Position numbers and translations under genes: made by a program
DNA from: Deltaproteobacteria bacterium RBG_13_61_14
Lineage (GTDB): Bacteria; RBG-13-61-14
Reading direction: 5' to 3'
Assembly (NCBI GenBank): GCA_001797815.1
Contig: MGQK01000025.1
Coordinates: forward strand, 1 to 8,059
Length of the DNA: 8,059 bases
Shown here: positions 6,498-8,059 of the stretch, piece after piece
How the letters are laid out: every line of letters starts with the position of its first letter
How positions within the stretch are numbered: the stretch's first letter is position 1
The notes under the pieces: generated by a model
Databases searched by the model: none
What the model was told of the DNA's origin: nothing
Seen by the model: only the letters and a program-made list of their open reading frames with translations

Positions 6498-8059
6498 TTA
6501 GGGCAGCGAACGCTGCAGGTCCGTGCTGAAGGGCAGGCAGTTCGCCGGTGTACCTGTGCTGCCCTTGACGTCGCCGGAGTTGAGAACAGCGAGTGAAGAG
6601 TCTAAGGCGTTCAGCACGCCGTCCTTGTTGATGTCGAATACGGCGTCGCTAACTGGATCCGGAGGCGTGGAACCCGACCCTAACGTGGCGAGGCGCTTGT
6701 CTATCGCGCCTGCGTCAAGAGCGTTGCACATGCGGTCGCCGTTGATGTCAGTGATCTCGCACCAGTCCTCGCAGCTGTCGCCATCCGTGTCAGAGACGGT
6801 AGGGGCGGTGTTGTACTTAATCTCCACAAGGTCCTCTATCTCCGCGCAGGGAGGGTGCGCGCAGAGATTCCTGAATTTGCTGCTGCCATTGTCCGCGTCC
6901 CTGTCACCCGAGGGCGGTGGGAACGTGTATGGGCAGTCGATCCCGTCGTCGTCCGGGTCCATCTCCGTGGGGTAGCCGGGGTTGTATCCCTCATAGCCAG
7001 GATACAGTGTCGGGTCTGGCAGGTTGATGTGGCAGGCCCGGAAGAAGCGCTGGTTTGTAGCGTTGAGACTCGTGACCCTGCTCAATGGGTCGAGCGGGTC
7101 CCTGCCCACGACGTACTCCACGCCGTCTGGGCCGCGGTCGCCGTCCGTGTCTCTGACGTACAGGTCGGTGCCCAGGGACACCGTCTCCGACGCGTCGTAG
7201 GCCCGGTCGCTGTCGTCGTCGATGTCGCAGGCGTCTCCCCACGTGTCAGCGCTGGGGTTGGACCGCACGCCGCCGGAGATGTACGGACCGTTGGACTCCG
7301 GGCGGCCGTCGAAGTTCGCCTGGTCGGGGTTGTAGACGTAGGGACAGTTGTCGTCGCTGTTCGCCGCCTCACCGGCCTCGTTCAGGTATACGGAGCCGAG
7401 ACCGATCTCGTCGACGTCTTTGTAGCCGTCGCCGTCGCTGTCGGTGGTCTTACAACCGGGGTCGCCGGGGCCTATAAGGTCTATCCTGCCGTCGCCGTCG
7501 TTGTCGATGCCGTCGCCGCAGGCCCAGTCAGGAAACGTGCCAGAGTTTTGGTTGAGGCGGGACTCCGGCTTCAGGCCAATCTGGTAGGGGTTGGAGTCGA
7601 GGCTACGCTCGTCGACGTCGGCGATCGTGTCAAAGTCGGTGTCTTTGTTGCCGGGGTCGCAGCCCGGGTCAGCGTCGTCGGTGAAGCTGTCGGTGTCGTT
7701 GTCGAGGCCGTCGGCGCAGTTGCCGGCCAACTTGGACTCCGGCGTGCTGTTCCCGGCGCCGCCGAGCGGTGTGGCCGCGTAGTCGTCGTCGGGCACGTCT
7801 AGCAGGCCGTCGCCGTCGCTGTCCGGGTCCACCGGGTTGGTGAGCTGCATCATCTCCCCCCAGTCGCTGTCGCCGTCGCTGTCGCTGTCCTCCAGCATAG
7901 GGTTGGAGCCCCAGGCCTTCTCGATGCCGTCCTTCAAGCCGTCGCAGTCCTCGTCGTTGTGGACGTTGTGGTTGTAGACGGCGCCCATGCTGTCGGGCTC
8001 GACGTCCTCGCAGAGGTCCACGCCCGGTTCGATGCAGCCGGGGTCCTCGCCGTCCATCA
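6498..8059 (-). CDS. TSP3-repeat, dockerin-containing secreted-type protein, 5' end beyond window
   Basis: The open frame ends at TAA (6500-6498) and stays open to the window edge; 519 residues follow the ATG at 8057. That Met opens MDGEDPGC, which matches the end of the CxDGxDND...DPGC repeat seen twice later, so it is almost certainly internal and the real start with any signal peptide lies outside. The rest is an Asp/Gly-rich chain of thrombospondin type-3-like calcium loops (residues about 35-434) and a dockerin-like pair of F-hands (437-495). The C-terminus ends without a sorting motif or membrane segment. Such proteins are normally exported and folded by calcium; 17 cysteines suggest disulfides outside the cytoplasm. 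There is no catalytic domain in view; it may be the C-terminal part of a larger enzyme or surface protein. It lies upstream of the Rhs gene, apparently as a separate transcription unit. Confidence 0.93.
   Translation of the reverse strand, partial: MDGEDPGCIEPGVDLCEDVEPDSMGAVYNHNVHNDEDCDGLKDGIEKAWGSNPMLEDSDSDGDSDWGEMMQLTNPVDPDSDGDGLLDVPDDDYAATPLGGAGNSTPESKLAGNCADGLDNDTDSFTDDADPGCDPGNKDTDFDTIADVDERSLDSNPYQIGLKPESRLNQNSGTFPDWACGDGIDNDGDGRIDLIGPGDPGCKTTDSDGDGYKDVDEIGLGSVYLNEAGEAANSDDNCPYVYNPDQANFDGRPESNGPYISGGVRSNPSADTWGDACDIDDDSDRAYDASETVSLGTDLYVRDTDGDRGPDGVEYVVGRDPLDPLSRVTSLNATNQRFFRACHINLPDPTLYPGYEGYNPGYPTEMDPDDDGIDCPYTFPPPSGDRDADNGSSKFRNLCAHPPCAEIEDLVEIKYNTAPTVSDTDGDSCEDWCEITDINGDRMCNALDAGAIDKRLATLGSGSTPPDPVSDAVFDINKDGVLNALDSSLAVLNSGDVKGSTGTPANCLPFSTDLQRSLP
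6573..6749 (-). other. Dockerin-like domain (two F-hand calcium loops)
   Basis: Residues 437-495 hold two EF-type loops with ligands at positions 1, 3, 5, 9 and 12. The first is D437, N439, D441, N445, D448 (DINGDRMCNALD). The second is D475, N477, D479, N483, D486 (DINKDGVLNALD). Each is followed by a short helix-like stretch (AIDKRLATLG, SLAVLNSG). This duplicated layout is the type I dockerin pattern. In cellulosomes dockerins bind cohesins, but in other bacteria they occur on varied surface proteins. No cohesin is visible here. Confidence 0.8.
7452..7520 (-). repeat. CxDGxDND...DPGC repeat, copy 3
   Basis: Residues 180-202 begin CGDGIDNDGDGRID and end GPGDPGC, the same pattern as copy 2 with a three-residue insert. 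It is followed at once by a DSDGDG TSP3 loop, as copy 2 is followed by DTDFD. The two repeat types therefore alternate. Confidence 0.75.
7659..7718 (-). repeat. CxDGxDND...DPGC repeat, copy 2
   Basis: Residues 114-133 begin CADGLDNDTD and end DDADPGC, the pattern CxDGxDNDxDxxxDxxDPGC common in exported proteins of environmental bacteria. The two cysteines at the ends suggest a closed loop stabilised by a disulfide; this is inferred. Copy 3 is at 7452-7520 and a partial copy 1 is at the window edge. Confidence 0.75.
8034..8059 (-). repeat. Partial CxDGxDND...DPGC repeat, copy 1, at window edge
   Basis: The first visible residues, MDGEDPGC, align with the DPGC end of copies 2 and 3. The first half of the repeat (CxDGxDND) should lie just beyond 8059. 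This is the main reason to treat the ATG at 8057 as internal. Confidence 0.6.

Larger units (their letters stand above)
6756..7955 (-). repeat. Thrombospondin type-3-like calcium-binding repeats
   Basis: Residues 35-434 contain many Asp loops: DEDCDGLKDGIE (35), DSDSDGDSDWGE (57), DPDSDGDGLLD (77), DTDFDTIADVDE (139), DSDGDGYKDVDE (206), DTDGDRGPDGVE (303) and DTDGDSCEDWCE (423). The full C-type pattern is present once: DDNCPYVYNPDQANFDG (235-251), then GDACDIDDDSD (274-284). These loops bind calcium in thrombospondins and in bacterial OmpA and adhesin linkers. Spacing is irregular, with other inserts between (for example the Pro/Tyr-rich 344-364). Confidence 0.85.

Noticed and set aside
6855-7802. 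315-residue open frame on the plus strand
   Set aside because: It is antisense to the Asp-rich TSP3 repeats; its Val/Ala-rich product is the expected mirror of GAC codons in a high-GC gene.

Overview
The window comes from a high-GC bacterium and carries two large secreted-type genes, both on the minus strand and both cut by the window edges. In transcription order (right to left) these are a repeat-rich calcium-binding protein (8059 to 6498, 5' end missing), a 573-bp intergenic region (6497 to 5925), and a very large Rhs/YD-repeat protein (5924 to 1, 3' end missing). Codon third positions are mostly G or C. The strong AAGGAGG ribosome-binding site, the TSP3/dockerin architecture and the YD style recall free-living environmental bacteria such as Chloroflexota. 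The phylum cannot be settled from this sequence.

The upstream protein (519 residues visible) is a chain of thrombospondin type-3-like Asp-rich loops (DxDxDGxxDxxE). These are interleaved with CxDGxDND...DPGC repeats, and the protein ends in a paired F-hand dockerin-like domain. Its first in-window Met lies inside one of the DPGC repeats, so the true start is beyond position 8059.

The intergenic region holds a perfect 13-bp inverted repeat just after the first gene (probable terminator), a small dyad, a good sigma70-type promoter (TTGACA-N17-TACATT) and a leader of about 190 nt ending in a consensus Shine-Dalgarno. The two genes therefore look like separate transcription units.

The Rhs-type protein reads as one uninterrupted frame of 1974 codons. 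Its parts in order are: signal peptide; four 16-residue repeats built on PPTNHDFEA; four beta-sandwich-like modules of about 120-135 residues; an Rhs N-terminal (DUF6531-like) segment; about 47 YD repeats of 21 residues; the Rhs-associated core ending in DPSGH; and at least 141 residues of variable C-terminal tip. The tip is Ala/Gly-rich and hydrophobic, has six cysteines, and shows an abrupt rise in A/T-ending codons right after the core. That is the usual layout of a polymorphic-toxin or adhesive Rhs protein. Any toxin catalytic domain, the stop codon and a possible immunity gene would lie beyond position 1.

No tRNA, rRNA, CRISPR array, insertion sequence or integrase was seen. The long plus-strand open frames are antisense shadows of the GC-rich repeats.
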